Source: Virgibacillus ndiopensis (GTDB lineage Bacteria; Bacillota; Bacilli; Bacillales; Amphibacillaceae). Taken from it: DNA of 64,000 nt. Below are positions 11,992 to 21,573 of the stretch, piece after piece (positions within the stretch are counted from its first letter, which is position 1; each line of letters begins with the position of its first letter). The position numbers were made by a program, and so were the translations under genes. The notes under the pieces are model-generated. The model made no database searches and was not told where the DNA came from. It saw nothing but the letters and a program-made list of their open reading frames with translations. The DNA is taken from contig NZ_FZMZ01000003.1 of assembly GCF_900187325.1 (NCBI RefSeq), positions 310,001 through 374,000 on the forward strand. Direction: 5' to 3'.

Positions 11992-12642
11992 TTATTTACT
12001 TTGACCCGCATTTGTAGGGTTTATTTTTTTATTTCCCTTAGGCGCTTTTTCGGTATCTGTCTTTGTAATACGATGTAGAACAAGCAATTGATACGTATTA
12101 CAAGCCAACAAAGGAACAATCATCAACCATGCATAATCAGTACCACTTGTACGTAGACCAGGAACCCATTCTACTGCCGTCATAACAACCATTAAAAATA
12201 ATGCTGGTATGAATGCACGTTGGTTCGTTTGATTCGCTTTTATTTTTGCAATGATCCAACCGTAGATTAATATTGCAGCTGCCATGACAATGTACAAAAT
12301 AAGTGGTCCTTCTCCATCTGCTGCATTATAAGGAAAATATACCAAATCAAACACAACAAAGACGATTAATAATACTTGTACCGTTGGCCAAAATGTACGA
12401 AACAATCCTAAACCAAACTGATTAATAAACAAATAAGCAAAAAAGCCTGTTTGACTTACTAAACTAAATACAAAACCTAACCCCATAAAAAATACAAGCA
12501 AGCCTAATAATTCCATAAAGTCAAATGGATTTAACCATTTTGTATAGGAAGCAGTTTTTACAAAAAAACTGGTAATAATTCCAGCTACACCTCCAATTGC
12601 TAAAGTTGTTAAAAACAACCTTACCCACTTACGACTGTTCAA
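11992..12642 (-). CDS. kbaA: KinB-signalling pathway activation protein KbaA
   Basis: 216 residues, very hydrophobic, with about six predicted membrane helices and a basic, polar C-terminal tail (TEKAPKGNKKIN). The N-terminus RKWVRLFLTTLAIGG and the position between gerD and pdaB match B. subtilis KbaA, which activates the sporulation kinase KinB in the membrane. The start follows an AGGAGG on the minus strand. It is divergent from gerD, with a 167-base shared promoter region. Confidence 0.93.
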   Translation of the reverse strand: MNSRKWVRLFLTTLAIGGVAGIITSFFVKTASYTKWLNPFDFMELLGLLVFFMGLGFVFSLVSQTGFFAYLFINQFGLGLFRTFWPTVQVLLIVFVVFDLVYFPYNAADGEGPLILYIVMAAAILIYGWIIAKIKANQTNQRAFIPALFLMVVMTAVEWVPGLRTSGTDYAWLMIVPLLACNTYQLLVLHRITKTDTEKAPKGNKKINPTNAGQSK

Positions 12643-12752
12643 TCTAAATTCCTCCTGCCATTAAAGCTATGTATTCCAATAAAAAGTATCTTCAGCGTAA
12701 ATTACATTCAATGGTATTCTACCACGAACAAGTCCTTTTTTCCTTAATGAAG

Positions 12753-12783
12753 TGCATATTTTTGTCTTTTTTCTCTCATATTA
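12753..12783 (+). promoter_or_regulatory. Candidate sigma-G promoter of gerD
   Basis: TGCATA at 12753-12758 and CATATTA at 12777-12783, 18 bases apart, match the forespore sigma-G consensus (TGHATA, CATAMTA) closely. gerD is a known forespore gene. Confidence 0.6.
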
Positions 12784-12809
12784 AACATGTAAAGGAAGGA
12801 GGATTTCAG

Positions 12810-13463
12810 ATGCTTCGTTTAATTTTCATTTCATTGGTTAGTTTATCATTACTGGCACTTAGCGCGTGTAATGGTCAAAGCGCAGCTGGTGAAAAAGCAG
12901 ATTATGACACAACGAAAAAAATGGTTGTTGATATATTACAAACAGAAGATGGAAAAAAAGCACTTACAGAAATATTGTCTGATGAGAAAATGAAACAACA
13001 GCTTGTCATTCAAGCAGATGTTGTTAAGAAGTCCTTAAATGAAGTTCTAGCTTCTGATAAAGGGAAAGAAATGTGGAAAAAGCTATTTAGTGATCCAGAA
13101 TTTGTTAAGACATTTGCGAAGTCAATGTCAGATGAGCAAAAAAAACTGATGAAGGAATTAATGAATGACTCAGATTTCCAAAAACAAATGCTCGACTTAT
13201 TGCAAAACCCCGAAATCTCCGACCAAATACTTGAAGTTATAAAAGGCCAAAAGTTCCGCTCCCATTTAGAGGACACAATAAAACAAACATTGGAAACACC
13301 ATTATTTCAAGCTAAAATCACCGATATATTGTTAAAAGCAGCAGAAGAACAAGGTAAACAAAAAGAAGGAGGAAAATCAGAAGAACAAGGTGGCGGCGAG
13401 CAAGGACAAGGTGGACAAGGACAAGGAGGAAGTGGTAGTGCCGGTGGTGCTGGTGGTAGCTAA
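12810..13463 (+). CDS. gerD: Spore germination lipoprotein GerD
   Basis: 217 residues. The start at 12810 follows AAGGAGG and gives a clean lipoprotein signal: a hydrophobic helix ending in LALSAC with cysteine 20 as lipidation site. The body is helical and highly charged, and the C-terminal 45 residues are rich in Gly, Gln and Ser. GerD is anchored on the outer face of the spore inner membrane and gathers germinant receptors into the germinosome. It is placed as in B. subtilis between salA and kbaA. Confidence 0.95.
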   Translation: MLRLIFISLVSLSLLALSACNGQSAAGEKADYDTTKKMVVDILQTEDGKKALTEILSDEKMKQQLVIQADVVKKSLNEVLASDKGKEMWKKLFSDPEFVKTFAKSMSDEQKKLMKELMNDSDFQKQMLDLLQNPEISDQILEVIKGQKFRSHLEDTIKQTLETPLFQAKITDILLKAAEEQGKQKEGGKSEEQGGGEQGQGGQGQGGSGSAGGAGGS

Positions 13464-13476
13464 GCTCTTAAGAAGT

Positions 13477-13506
13477 AAAAGAGGTGACAATAGCCACCTC
13501 TCTTTT
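13477..13506. terminator. Bidirectional terminator between gerD and salA
   Basis: Stem AAAAGAGGTG/CACCTCTCTTTT with a short loop lies between convergent stops, with A and T runs on each side. It overlaps the last codons of salA. Confidence 0.7.
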
Positions 13507-14575
13507 ATTCCTCAACTTTAGCTACAATTTTAGCCGCTATCTTATGGTATTCCTTCCCAAGTGGATGATCCTCTTGATACACGGAAGGAGCAAACACATC
13601 TTCATCATCATATGGTTGTTGTAAAGGTAATTGCCCAAGAACTTGTGTTTTTAATACTTCAGCAAGCTTTTTGCCGCCACCTTGTCCAAATACATGTTCT
13701 TTTTCCCCAGTTTTTTTACTTTCAAAATAAGCCATGTTTTCCACAACACCCAATATCTTATGGTTTGTTTTCAATGCCATTTGACCAGCACGAGCAGCTA
13801 CGAATGCAGCCGTTGGATGTGGCGTTGTTACGATAACTTCCTTACAGGATGGAAGCATTTCATGAACATCCATTGCTATATCTCCAGTACCTGGTGGTAA
13901 GTCAAGAAGTAAATAGTCTAACTCACCCCACTCTACTTCTTTAAAAAAGCTAGTTAGCATTTTACCAAGCATTGGTCCACGCCAAATAATTGGAGAATTA
14001 TCTTCAACAAAAAAGCCCATTGAAATTACTTTTACACCAAACCGTTCAACTGGAATAATTTTTTCTCCACGGACGATAGGTCGTTCTTCGACTCCCATCA
14101 TATCCGGGATACTGAATCCGTATATATCAGCATCGATGATCCCGACTTTTTTACCAAGCCGCATTAATGACATAGCTAAGTTAACAGTAACAGTAGACTT
14201 CCCAACACCACCTTTACCACTAGCAACAGCGATAAATTTCGTCTTGGAATTTCCACCCATTAAAGATGCTTCTTGTTCCTGTTCGGCAGCAGGTTGAAAT
14301 TTTTGAATGATTTCATCAGATAATTGTTCGAAGCGCAAGCCGACAGTGGTTGCACCATTTTTCTTTAAGATACCAACAATTTCTTGTTGTAACTGCATTT
14401 GCTCAGCGGTATTTGTTTTACCAATACCTACTTTCACACTAACATGCTTCTTCTCTTCCTTTATTGTAACTTCTTTTACACCGTTAGTTTCTGCTAACGT
14501 TCTATGTAAAAACGGATCTTTAACCGAGTTAAGCAATTGTACGACATCTTCTTTTGTTAACACGTAATTCACCAT
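13505..14575 (-). CDS. salA: Mrp/NBP35-family ATPase SalA
   Basis: 356 residues if the ATG at 14575 is used; a GTG at 14563 is an alternative, since the AGGAAAGGG site sits very close to the ATG. The N-terminal 90 residues form a MIP18/DUF59 domain. A deviant Walker A GKGGVGKST follows at about 120-128, with Walker B-type DYLLLDLPPGTGD further on. Mrp proteins bind ATP and act as Fe-S carriers or, in B. subtilis SalA, as a regulator of scoC. Being next to cwlD and gerD matches B. subtilis order. Confidence 0.93.
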   Translation of the reverse strand: MVNYVLTKEDVVQLLNSVKDPFLHRTLAETNGVKEVTIKEEKKHVSVKVGIGKTNTAEQMQLQQEIVGILKKNGATTVGLRFEQLSDEIIQKFQPAAEQEQEASLMGGNSKTKFIAVASGKGGVGKSTVTVNLAMSLMRLGKKVGIIDADIYGFSIPDMMGVEERPIVRGEKIIPVERFGVKVISMGFFVEDNSPIIWRGPMLGKMLTSFFKEVEWGELDYLLLDLPPGTGDIAMDVHEMLPSCKEVIVTTPHPTAAFVAARAGQMALKTNHKILGVVENMAYFESKKTGEKEHVFGQGGGKKLAEVLKTQVLGQLPLQQPYDDEDVFAPSVYQEDHPLGKEYHKIAAKIVAKVEE

Positions 14576-14760
14576 CCCTTTCCTAGCATTAATGGAACAG
14601 GCATCATAGGCTAATTCCACCTTTAATATATCCAACGCTAGTATAACACAAATCACACAAAATCTAAGTGATTTGAATCATAGGCAACTTCAAAAATAAA
14701 AGAAGTGATGAATACCCATGTTAAAGTGTCCAAAGTCTATACTGACGTGGCTAAAGGAAC

Positions 14761-15480
14761 TTATTTCTCTTCTTCCTTATCATCCGTTGCATAACGTAAT
14801 ATGCCTTCGTAAATACTACCTGCCATTTTGTGCTGATATTCGTCCTGTTTCAGCAATTCACGTTCATGTTTATTTGATAAAAAACCGATTTCAACAAGTG
14901 CACCTGGGACTTCTGCATGCTTTAAGAGATAAATACCATTAATTGCTAACGCCTGTCGTGTGGTGTTTTCTAAATTACGGATAACTTCCGCTTGAATCAT
15001 TTTCGCCAAGTGCTTACTTTCTTCAAATTTCGGATAGTAAAAAGTTTGCGCACCACTCCAACGGGTCGATGGAAGAGCGTTCAGGTGAATCGTCACAAAA
15101 AAATCAGCCTGTTTCTCATCAATAAAAGCAAGACGTTTACGAATATCTTCTGCTTTTCTGCGCGCCAATCCCTTCGTATCCTTTTCCGCTAAATCCGTGT
15201 CCTTTTCTCTCGTCAAGTAAACTAATGCACCCGCCTGTTGCAAATAATTTCGAAGCTTTTTGGCTACCTTTAATGCAATATCCTTTTCCAGTGTTTCATC
15301 ACTACCAACCGCTCCACCATCAGGACCACCATGGCCAGGATCGATGACAATAGTTTTACCCGAAAGTGGCGTCGACCACGTTTTCCATGTACTTTCACTT
15401 TTTTGAATAGGATATTGCACAAGTATTGCTAAAACAATTAACCCAATCACCCAATATATTTTTTTTCTGACACGCCCCAT
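14761..15480 (-). CDS. cwlD: Sporulation N-acetylmuramoyl-L-alanine amidase CwlD
   Basis: 239 residues with an N-terminal signal anchor (about 7-23) and an Amidase_3 domain. Zinc ligands and the catalytic residue are visible: His in DPGHGG, Glu in TLEKD, His in VTIHLNA, and Glu in LVEIGFLSN. CwlD cleaves the peptide from muramic acid in the forespore cortex so that muramic lactam can form, which is needed for germination. A sigma-E-like promoter lies just upstream. Confidence 0.96.
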   Translation of the reverse strand: MGRVRKKIYWVIGLIVLAILVQYPIQKSESTWKTWSTPLSGKTIVIDPGHGGPDGGAVGSDETLEKDIALKVAKKLRNYLQQAGALVYLTREKDTDLAEKDTKGLARRKAEDIRKRLAFIDEKQADFFVTIHLNALPSTRWSGAQTFYYPKFEESKHLAKMIQAEVIRNLENTTRQALAINGIYLLKHAEVPGALVEIGFLSNKHERELLKQDEYQHKMAGSIYEGILRYATDDKEEEK

Positions 15481-15510
15481 TGCATTCGCCCCTTATTATG
15501 TTCTGCTTTC

Positions 15511-15539
15511 ATTTTATGGGACGAGGTGTAGGTTTATGA
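15511..15539 (-). promoter_or_regulatory. Candidate sigma-E promoter of cwlD
   Basis: On the minus strand TCATAAA (15539-15533), a 14-base spacer, then CATAAAAT (15518-15511). It agrees with the sigma-E consensus at most positions. Confidence 0.55.
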
Positions 15540-15547
15540 CAAGCTAT

Positions 15548-16771
15548 TTATCTTGATAAAATTCCTGTAACGATATTTTCTATTCGATTTTTATCCTTAG
15601 AATCAAAAATTTTATTCCACTGAATATGTTCCAATTTTAAAGGTGTAATGAATGTTGCCTCAGAACGGAATTGATCATTTGAAGCTTCCGCCACCAACTC
15701 TCCCGGTTTCACTCCTTTTGTTATTTCGCTCTTGTTATTCATTTTAATACCGGTTTCCACTTCTTGTTTATGCAACTTCCCTTCATCTGTCATCGTCCAT
15801 AAGTGATTACCAAATAAAGCTTCCTCCATAGCCACCGTAGCATCAAGTGATTTTTTTATGGTGATTGCTAAGTTTGTATGAAAGCCAGGAAGCAAATTTT
15901 CAATTTCGGAATCCGGCGAAAAAGTTACATTGAATGGATAGACACTTGGACCATTTATTTCTACTTCTTTAGGTAATTCATCAACCTTATTAATGGATCC
16001 TTGAAAGAATGTTTGATTTTCTTTTACTGTTATCTCAACAGCCATCCCTTGCTCAATCTTTAGCCGCTCCTCTTCAGCCAACTCACCTATTGCATGTAGT
16101 TGTGCATCCTGAATGGTGATAATTGGATCACTTAACATTTGTGAAAGCATGGATACCTTACCTGCATAAGCACTTTTAACTGTTATGATTTCACCGCTTG
16201 CTTCAAGCTCGGTTAACTGTGATTGAACACTTTCAAGCTGTGCAGTTTTTTGTGCTAATTCTTTCTCCTTTTCTGCAAGGTATTGCTTTTTCATATACTC
16301 AGATTCGACTGAAGGTAGCGTTGTTTCACCAATTTGTTTCCCTTCATCATCATTAATATGTAAATTTATTTGTGGCACCTGAAACGTTGACATGGTTGAG
16401 ATAGCCATTTCAATTGCATCCAATTCTCCATTGATTTGTTCTTGTTCACTTTCTAAATTTTGTCTTGTTTCATAATAATTATTAGCTCGATATGTAAAAA
16501 GTTCGTCTCCAACGTTTACTTGTGTACCTTCTTCAACTAAAAATTCTTGAAAGGTTCCAAGCTCCTTATCAAAATAGACGTTGTTTTCTTTTACTGAGGC
16601 AAGAACTCCATCCTTGTCCATTTTTACAAACATATCTGCCTTAAACGTCTCTGACCAATCTTTTACGTATGATTTCCTATCAACCTTCCCATCTTTGTCA
16701 AACGCTATCAATACGACGTTTACAGCTATGAATAGAACGATACAAGACATGATGACTCTTCTACGCTTCAT
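15548..16771 (-). CDS. HlyD/RND-type membrane fusion (efflux adaptor) protein
   Basis: 407 residues with one N-terminal membrane helix (about 7-24). A barrel-sandwich half with VEEGTQVNVGDELF is followed by a coiled-coil hairpin (about 100-200, rich in E, Q and K) and the second half with VKSAYAGKVSML. Beta-barrel domains follow. Such adaptors connect membrane transporters to the outside in Gram-positives. No ABC transporter is adjacent; the partner is the Yip1-like protein whose gene overlaps by four bases. The substrate is unknown. The pair sits where B. subtilis has ybaJ-ybaK. Confidence 0.8.
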   Translation of the reverse strand: MKRRRVIMSCIVLFIAVNVVLIAFDKDGKVDRKSYVKDWSETFKADMFVKMDKDGVLASVKENNVYFDKELGTFQEFLVEEGTQVNVGDELFTYRANNYYETRQNLESEQEQINGELDAIEMAISTMSTFQVPQINLHINDDEGKQIGETTLPSVESEYMKKQYLAEKEKELAQKTAQLESVQSQLTELEASGEIITVKSAYAGKVSMLSQMLSDPIITIQDAQLHAIGELAEEERLKIEQGMAVEITVKENQTFFQGSINKVDELPKEVEINGPSVYPFNVTFSPDSEIENLLPGFHTNLAITIKKSLDATVAMEEALFGNHLWTMTDEGKLHKQEVETGIKMNNKSEITKGVKPGELVAEASNDQFRSEATFITPLKLEHIQWNKIFDSKDKNRIENIVTGILSR

Positions 16772-17442
16772 TCAAACCACCCACTTATCAAATAAACATC
16801 AACAAAAGCTAATCCAGATACTAGAATCCAATAAACAATATGTAAAAATATCACACTAACCCAAAGCCAATTCTTTTTAACGGTAGATAGGTGGCCTAAG
16901 TATTTTACCTGGAACCAAATAATCCATAATTGAAAAAGTGAAATTGCTCCGAAAAAGTAAATAACCCAAGAAATATCTGTGAAATAAGATGTAATTACAC
17001 CTAATGACAACGGTGAAACATACCAATCCAAGCCCCACCAAACCATAAGCGGGATCCATATTACTCGATCAGCAAGCATTACTAGAATAACAAGCTGCTG
17101 CATAATCATTAATTTGCGATAAGGTATGCCCGTTATAAGGTAATAGATAAGTGACGGGATAAACAACAATAATATAATGAGCAGAATTGCAAATACCATT
17201 CTTCCAACAACAAACCACCATTTACTCTGTTCGTATTCTGTTTCACTTAATGTTGTCGCATTTCCCGAAATAATGTCTGTTCCTAATCCTAAGTATGCTG
17301 TCCAAGCATAAATAAGCGCACCAAATAATATCAGCAATGCACTTACCTTCCAAATGTTATTTAGCTTTTCAGCCTTTTGTATACGATATAAATGATCGTC
17401 CATGTTGAAGAGCATTTTAATTAAGTTAATGTAATAGGTCAT
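16768..17442 (-). CDS. Yip1-domain-like integral membrane protein
   Basis: 224 residues with five predicted membrane helices spread through the length and a short charged N-terminus. The architecture and the Trp/Tyr-rich helices resemble Yip1-family proteins often found beside HlyD-like adaptors in Bacillaceae. The stop overlaps the next start (ATGA), indicating translational coupling. The likely role is an envelope or efflux accessory protein. The family assignment is by pattern, not search. Confidence 0.65.
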   Translation of the reverse strand: MTYYINLIKMLFNMDDHLYRIQKAEKLNNIWKVSALLILFGALIYAWTAYLGLGTDIISGNATTLSETEYEQSKWWFVVGRMVFAILLIILLLFIPSLIYYLITGIPYRKLMIMQQLVILVMLADRVIWIPLMVWWGLDWYVSPLSLGVITSYFTDISWVIYFFGAISLFQLWIIWFQVKYLGHLSTVKKNWLWVSVIFLHIVYWILVSGLAFVDVYLISGWFE

Positions 17443-17599
17443 TAGCTACATCCTTTTCTATGTAAACTCTTCTTAATTTTGTAATGATGAGTTAATTTTA
17501 ACGTAATATTCGATAAAATTCTATTATTTTTGTATATTTGTAAAACAATAGGTAATTTTACCTTATTTTGGATAGACTAGTTTAAAATTCTCCAAACAA

Positions 17600-17635
17600 A
17601 AAAGCCCTCTTTCCAATAAAGGAAAAAGAGCTTTT
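17600..17635 (-). terminator. Terminator of rplM-rpsI
   Basis: Stem AAAAGCTCTTTTTCC/GGAAAGAGGGCTTTT (one mismatch) on the minus strand, followed by a T run, just after the rpsI stop. Confidence 0.85.
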
Positions 17636-17648
17636 GTAACGTAATATC

Positions 17649-18041
17649 CTAACGTTTTGAGAACTGTGGTGCACGACGAGCGCCTTTAAGACCGTATTTT
17701 TTACGTTCTTTCATACGAGCGTCACGAGTTAGGTATCCTTCGCGTTTTAGAGAACCGCGATATTCTGGATCCGCTTGTAGAAGTGCACGAGCGATACCGT
17801 GGCGGATAGCACCAGCTTGGCCAGTAAATCCTCCACCATGAACGTTTACCAACACATCATATGTGCCTTCTGTTTCAGTAGCCGCAAGAGGCTGATTCAA
17901 AATTAATAGTTGTGTTTCATATGGAAAATAGTCTTTAGCTTCACGATCGTTGATTACCACACGGCCAGTTCCAGGAACTAAGCGTACACGTGCAGTTGAA
18001 CTTTTACGACGACCTGTGCCGTAGTATTGTACTTGTGCCAA
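17649..18041 (-). CDS. rpsI: 30S ribosomal protein S9
   Basis: 130 residues. The C-terminal [11 protein letters not shown] tail reaches the decoding site, and the N-terminal [14 protein letters not shown] is the family signature. It follows rplM by 19 bases, forming the conserved L13-S9 pair, and ends at a strong terminator. Confidence 0.98.
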   Translation of the reverse strand: MAQVQYYGTGRRKSSTARVRLVPGTGRVVINDREAKDYFPYETQLLILNQPLAATETEGTYDVLVNVHGGGFTGQAGAIRHGIARALLQADPEYRGSLKREGYLTRDARMKERKKYGLKGARRAPQFSKR

Positions 18042-18060
18042 TTGATTTACCTCCTTTTAA

Positions 18061-18498
18061 TTATCCACGAAGCTCGTAAACTTCTGGTTTTTGTGCTTGA
18101 TGGTTGTGTTCAGAACCTCTGTAAACGTGCAATTTTTTACCCATTTTACGGCCAAGAGAACCTTTAGGAAGCATACCTTTTACAGCAATCTCGAGCATTT
18201 GCTCAGGGTATTTTGTACGCATTTCGTTTGCATTACGTTCTTTCAATCCACCTGCGTAGTTTGTATGACGATAGTATATTTTGTCATTTATTTTGTTACC
18301 TGTTAATTCTATTTTTTCAGCGTTGATAATGATTACATTATCACCTGTATCAGCGTGTGGCGTATAAGTCGGTTTATGCTTACCACGAAGGATTGCAGCA
18401 ACTTCACTTGCTAAACGACCTAGTCGCTTTCCTTCAGCATCCACAACGAGCCATTTGCGTTCAATATTGTTTTCATTCGCCATGAAAGTTGTGCGCAT
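18061..18498 (-). CDS. rplM: 50S ribosomal protein L13
   Basis: 145 residues with the standard [16 protein letters not shown] start and the [13 protein letters not shown] signature near 103-115. It is the first gene of the L13-S9 operon, with an own promoter and a structured leader typical of L13 autoregulation. Confidence 0.98.
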   Translation of the reverse strand: MRTTFMANENNIERKWLVVDAEGKRLGRLASEVAAILRGKHKPTYTPHADTGDNVIIINAEKIELTGNKINDKIYYRHTNYAGGLKERNANEMRTKYPEQMLEIAVKGMLPKGSLGRKMGKKLHVYRGSEHNHQAQKPEVYELRG

Positions 18499-18509
18499 GT
18501 TGGTTTCCC

Positions 18510-18600
18510 TCCAAATTTCATAATTCGTTTTAATTCGTTATTCCTATATCTTCAACACAATTAGTTCCGGGGCTAATCGCGGTTTTAGAAATAAAATGCC
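18510..18600 (-). promoter_or_regulatory. Probable L13 leader (autoregulatory RNA)
   Basis: The leader before rplM contains AACCGCGATTAGCCCCGG, which resembles the conserved core I remember for the Firmicute L13 leader. Limits are approximate and no fold was computed. Confidence 0.5.
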
Positions 18601-18607
18601 ATAGATC

Positions 18608-18637
18608 ATAATATACCAAATAGGGGTGTAATGTCAA
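18608..18637 (-). promoter_or_regulatory. rplM promoter
   Basis: TTGACA (18637-18632) lies 18 bases before TATTAT (18613-18608), or 16 before an overlapping TATATT, about 110 bases before the start codon. Confidence 0.75.
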
Positions 18638-18681
18638 GTCCAAGTAGAAATTAATAATGCATTATTTCACAGGAAATATTT

Positions 18682-19023
18682 CTACTTTCTATATAAACAC
18701 ATAAATCCAGTAATTATTAAAATAATTCCTGCTGGCTTTGTAACATTTGCGAGTAACAGCAGCCATATTCCACAAACAATAAATATTGCTCCAGCTTTTT
18801 TTGCTTCATATTGAACTTTAAAAGCCATCCATATTGCTACAAGCGAAGCAATTACTCGCGTAAGTCCCGGTATGAAAAAATCAACTACCCACTTGTCAGC
18901 CAATGAAAAGGTAAAATAAATGTATAGAAGAGAACAGAGAAGTCCTAAAATACCTCCAATGAGACCAAGTGTGAATTCCGCATCTCGAGGTAACAATTTA
19001 ACTTCTTCATTAGCTCGTTTCAC
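18682..19023 (-). CDS. Small membrane protein, DUF4064-like
   Basis: 113 residues with four hydrophobic helices. The segment RDAEFTLGLIGGILGLL followed by evenly spaced helices is typical of DUF4064 proteins, whose function is unknown. AGGTG lies before the ATG. It is placed alone between rplM and truA, with no sign of an operon partner. Confidence 0.6.
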   Translation of the reverse strand: MKRANEEVKLLPRDAEFTLGLIGGILGLLCSLLYIYFTFSLADKWVVDFFIPGLTRVIASLVAIWMAFKVQYEAKKAGAIFIVCGIWLLLLANVTKPAGIILIITGFMCLYRK

Positions 19024-19108
19024 CTTTTACACCTCATTATGTTCTATTTTTTAAATAGTAACATATATTTTGATGAAAAAAATCAATTAGCCAAAGTTAG
19101 TCAATTTC

Positions 19109-19861
19109 TTACATCGACTCATATTTAACTCCCCATAAATAAAGCCCTTGAGGTGGTACAGTCTCTCCTAGAAGCCTACGATCCTTTTTATCTAGTAGTA
19201 CTGCTATATCAACTGGACTACGTCGCCCTTGACCAACATCTAGCATCGCACCTACAATAATACGAACCATATTGTATAAAAAGCCGCTTCCTCGAAAAAT
19301 AAATTCAATTTCACTGCCATTTTTCTCACATGTTGCCTGGTAGAGTGTTCGTACCTTACTTCCCTTCGTAGTCGCCTTTGCAGAAGAATATGTGGTAAAA
19401 TCATGCGTTCCTTCTAAATAACTGCATGCCTGCTGCATCGCTGTTACATCTAGCGGGTATCGAAATTGATAGGCATAATTTCGCTTGAACACGTCTGTTT
19501 CTTTTTCATTCCATACATAATAGCGATATTCCTTTTCAATCACATCATAACGAGCGTGAAACGATTCTGATACTTCTTCTACAGCATTTACATATAAGTC
19601 ATCAGGCAAAAGTGTGTTAAGCGCTCTTTTCCAATTGTCTAACGGTATTTGAAAAGGTGTTTCAAAATGAATTGTCTGTCCTTTAGCATGTACCCCCGAA
19701 TCCGTTCGCCCTGAAGGATGAATTCGAACGTGTAAACCTTTATGAATTTTCAGTAATGCTTTTTCTAATTCGCCATGCACGGTACGTTTTTTAGGCTGGA
19801 TTTGGAACCCCGAAAAATTTGTACCATCATAACTTATTACACATTTAATCTTACCCATCAT
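19109..19861 (-). CDS. truA: tRNA pseudouridine(38-40) synthase TruA
   Basis: 250 residues. The catalytic aspartate is in RPSGRTDSGVHA (about 50-61). FLYNMVRIIVG near the C-terminus is the second conserved block. It modifies uridines 38-40 in tRNA anticodon arms. It follows ecfT by 49 bases, as in B. subtilis, and may be cotranscribed with the ECF genes. Confidence 0.97.
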   Translation of the reverse strand: MMGKIKCVISYDGTNFSGFQIQPKKRTVHGELEKALLKIHKGLHVRIHPSGRTDSGVHAKGQTIHFETPFQIPLDNWKRALNTLLPDDLYVNAVEEVSESFHARYDVIEKEYRYYVWNEKETDVFKRNYAYQFRYPLDVTAMQQACSYLEGTHDFTTYSSAKATTKGSKVRTLYQATCEKNGSEIEFIFRGSGFLYNMVRIIVGAMLDVGQGRRSPVDIAVLLDKKDRRLLGETVPPQGLYLWGVKYESM

Positions 19862-19877
19862 TCATCCAGCCTTTCTA

Positions 19878-19906
19878 TGGGACAATGGGACTGACCCCCT
19901 GTCCCA
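19878..19906. repeat. Short GGGAC inverted repeat
   Basis: The ends TGGGAC and GTCCCA pair, with an internal GGGAC/GACCCC. It sits between ecfT and truA. I recall similar GGGAC/GTCCC elements scattered in Bacillaceae spacers, so it is likely a small mobile or structural repeat. Confidence 0.4.
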
Positions 19907-19910
19907 CTTA

Positions 19911-20708
19911 TTAACTACGTGTATATAATACGATAGCAATGACTAACGTAAATAGTATATATACGGCAATGTCGATTTTTTCTATTTTTAATTCGCGTAA
20001 TTTTGTCCGTCCTTCTCCCCCTTGATAACCACGGGCTTCCATAGCCATGGCCAATTCTTCAGCACGTTTAAACGCACTTACAAAAAGTGGTACCAATAAA
20101 GGAACAACCGCTTTAATCCGTTCTTTTAATGGGCCAGTTTTGAAATCAACCCCTCGTGATGCCTGTGCCCGTGATATTTTTTCTGTCTCTTGCAGAAGCG
20201 TTGGAATAAAACGTAACGATATCGACATCATTAATGCGAGTTCATGAACAGGAAACTTAATTTTTTTCAAAGGATGCAGCATTTCCTCTATCGCGTCTGT
20301 TATTTCGATCGGCGTTGTTGTTAACGTTAATAACGATGTAACAAGAATTAGTAAGAAAAACCGCATTGAAATAGCAAAACCTTGTATAAGTGCACCTGTA
20401 TAAATATTAAATCCAAAAATATCGAATAAAACAGTTCCTTCTTTTGTCACAATTAAGTGCAAGATAAACGTAAAGATAATTAGAAACCATACAGGTGTTA
20501 AACCTTTCATAATGAAGCGAATAGGTATCTTAGTAATGATTACAGTTACCAAAGCAAAGACCGTTAACGTCGTATAACTTAGAACAGAATTTGCAAAAAA
20601 TACAATAAAGACAAAGAAAAATATCACTGTAATTTTCGTTCTAGGATCTAATCGATGAACAATTGAATTCCCTGGAACGTATTGTCCAATAATAAGAGAG
20701 CTACTCAC
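19911..20708 (-). CDS. ecfT: ECF transporter transmembrane (T) component
   Basis: 265 residues with about five to six membrane helices. Two cytoplasmic coupling motifs are visible: [11 protein letters not shown] and [11 protein letters not shown] (the two Ala-Arg-Gly-type motifs). These contact the two ATPases. EcfT with EcfA1/A2 powers many vitamin-specific S components encoded elsewhere. It overlaps ecfA2 by eight bases. Confidence 0.97.
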   Translation of the reverse strand: MSSSLIIGQYVPGNSIVHRLDPRTKITVIFFFVFIVFFANSVLSYTTLTVFALVTVIITKIPIRFIMKGLTPVWFLIIFTFILHLIVTKEGTVLFDIFGFNIYTGALIQGFAISMRFFLLILVTSLLTLTTTPIEITDAIEEMLHPLKKIKFPVHELALMMSISLRFIPTLLQETEKISRAQASRGVDFKTGPLKERIKAVVPLLVPLFVSAFKRAEELAMAMEARGYQGGEGRTKLRELKIEKIDIAVYILFTLVIAIVLYTRS

Positions 20709-21573
20709 GTGATCCAGCCTCCTTTATATATCGCTGAATCGATTGAGCAATTTCCTTAGTTGATTGACGTGTAAACGGAATTGTTACACCAAACCGCTTT
20801 TCAAACGATTGTAAAAATTGCACTGCCTCAGGGACATCCAACTGTACCTTATTTAAAGCCTCCTGTTGCGTTAAAACATCTTCCGGCTTACCCTCCATAT
20901 ATTTTGTACCATTATTTAAAATAATAACGTGGTCAGCGTATTTAACGGCATCTTCCATACTATGTGTCACAAGAACAGTCGTTAAGCCTTCTTCTTTATG
21001 CATCGTATAAAACATATCCATCATTTCTTTTTGTCCACGTGGATCAAGTCCTGCAGTTGGCTCGTCTAAGACAAGAACATCTGGCTTAATCGCTAAAACC
21101 CCAGCAATCGCCACACGTCGCATCTGTCCGCCACTTAATTCAAATGGGGACCTTTTGAGGAGTTCTTCTTGAAGACCTACTTTAGGTACTACCTCTTTTA
21201 TTCGTTTATTGATGTCTGCTTTCGGTATATCGAAGTTTTGCGGACCAAATGCAATGTCTTTTTCTACTGTTTCTTCAAACAATTGGTGTTCTGGATACTG
21301 AAAAACCACACCAACGCGACTTCTTAGTTCTTTCATCCTTTTAGGTTTCTCTTCATCTGTAAGCCGGTATTCACCAATCGTCACTTCACCGGAGCTTGGA
21401 GACACCAAACCATTCAAGTGCTGGATGAGCGTTGATTTCCCAGATCCAGTATGACCAATAATAGCTACAAATGAACCCGATGGTATATGAAACGATAAAT
21501 CTTCAATTGCTTTGTGCGCAAACGGGGTGTTACGTTGATATATATAGCTTACGTTCTTGAATGTAATGTCCAT
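20701..21573 (-). CDS. ecfA2: ECF transporter ATPase EcfA2
   Basis: 290 residues. Walker [10 protein letters not shown], signature LSGGQMRR, Walker B VLVLDEPT and H-loop VTHS are all intact. It forms a heterodimer with EcfA1 to drive uptake of vitamins and metals. It overlaps ecfA1 by 25 bases and ecfT by eight, so the three are translationally coupled. Confidence 0.97.
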   Translation of the reverse strand: MDITFKNVSYIYQRNTPFAHKAIEDLSFHIPSGSFVAIIGHTGSGKSTLIQHLNGLVSPSSGEVTIGEYRLTDEEKPKRMKELRSRVGVVFQYPEHQLFEETVEKDIAFGPQNFDIPKADINKRIKEVVPKVGLQEELLKRSPFELSGGQMRRVAIAGVLAIKPDVLVLDEPTAGLDPRGQKEMMDMFYTMHKEEGLTTVLVTHSMEDAVKYADHVIILNNGTKYMEGKPEDVLTQQEALNKVQLDVPEAVQFLQSFEKRFGVTIPFTRQSTKEIAQSIQRYIKEAGSRE

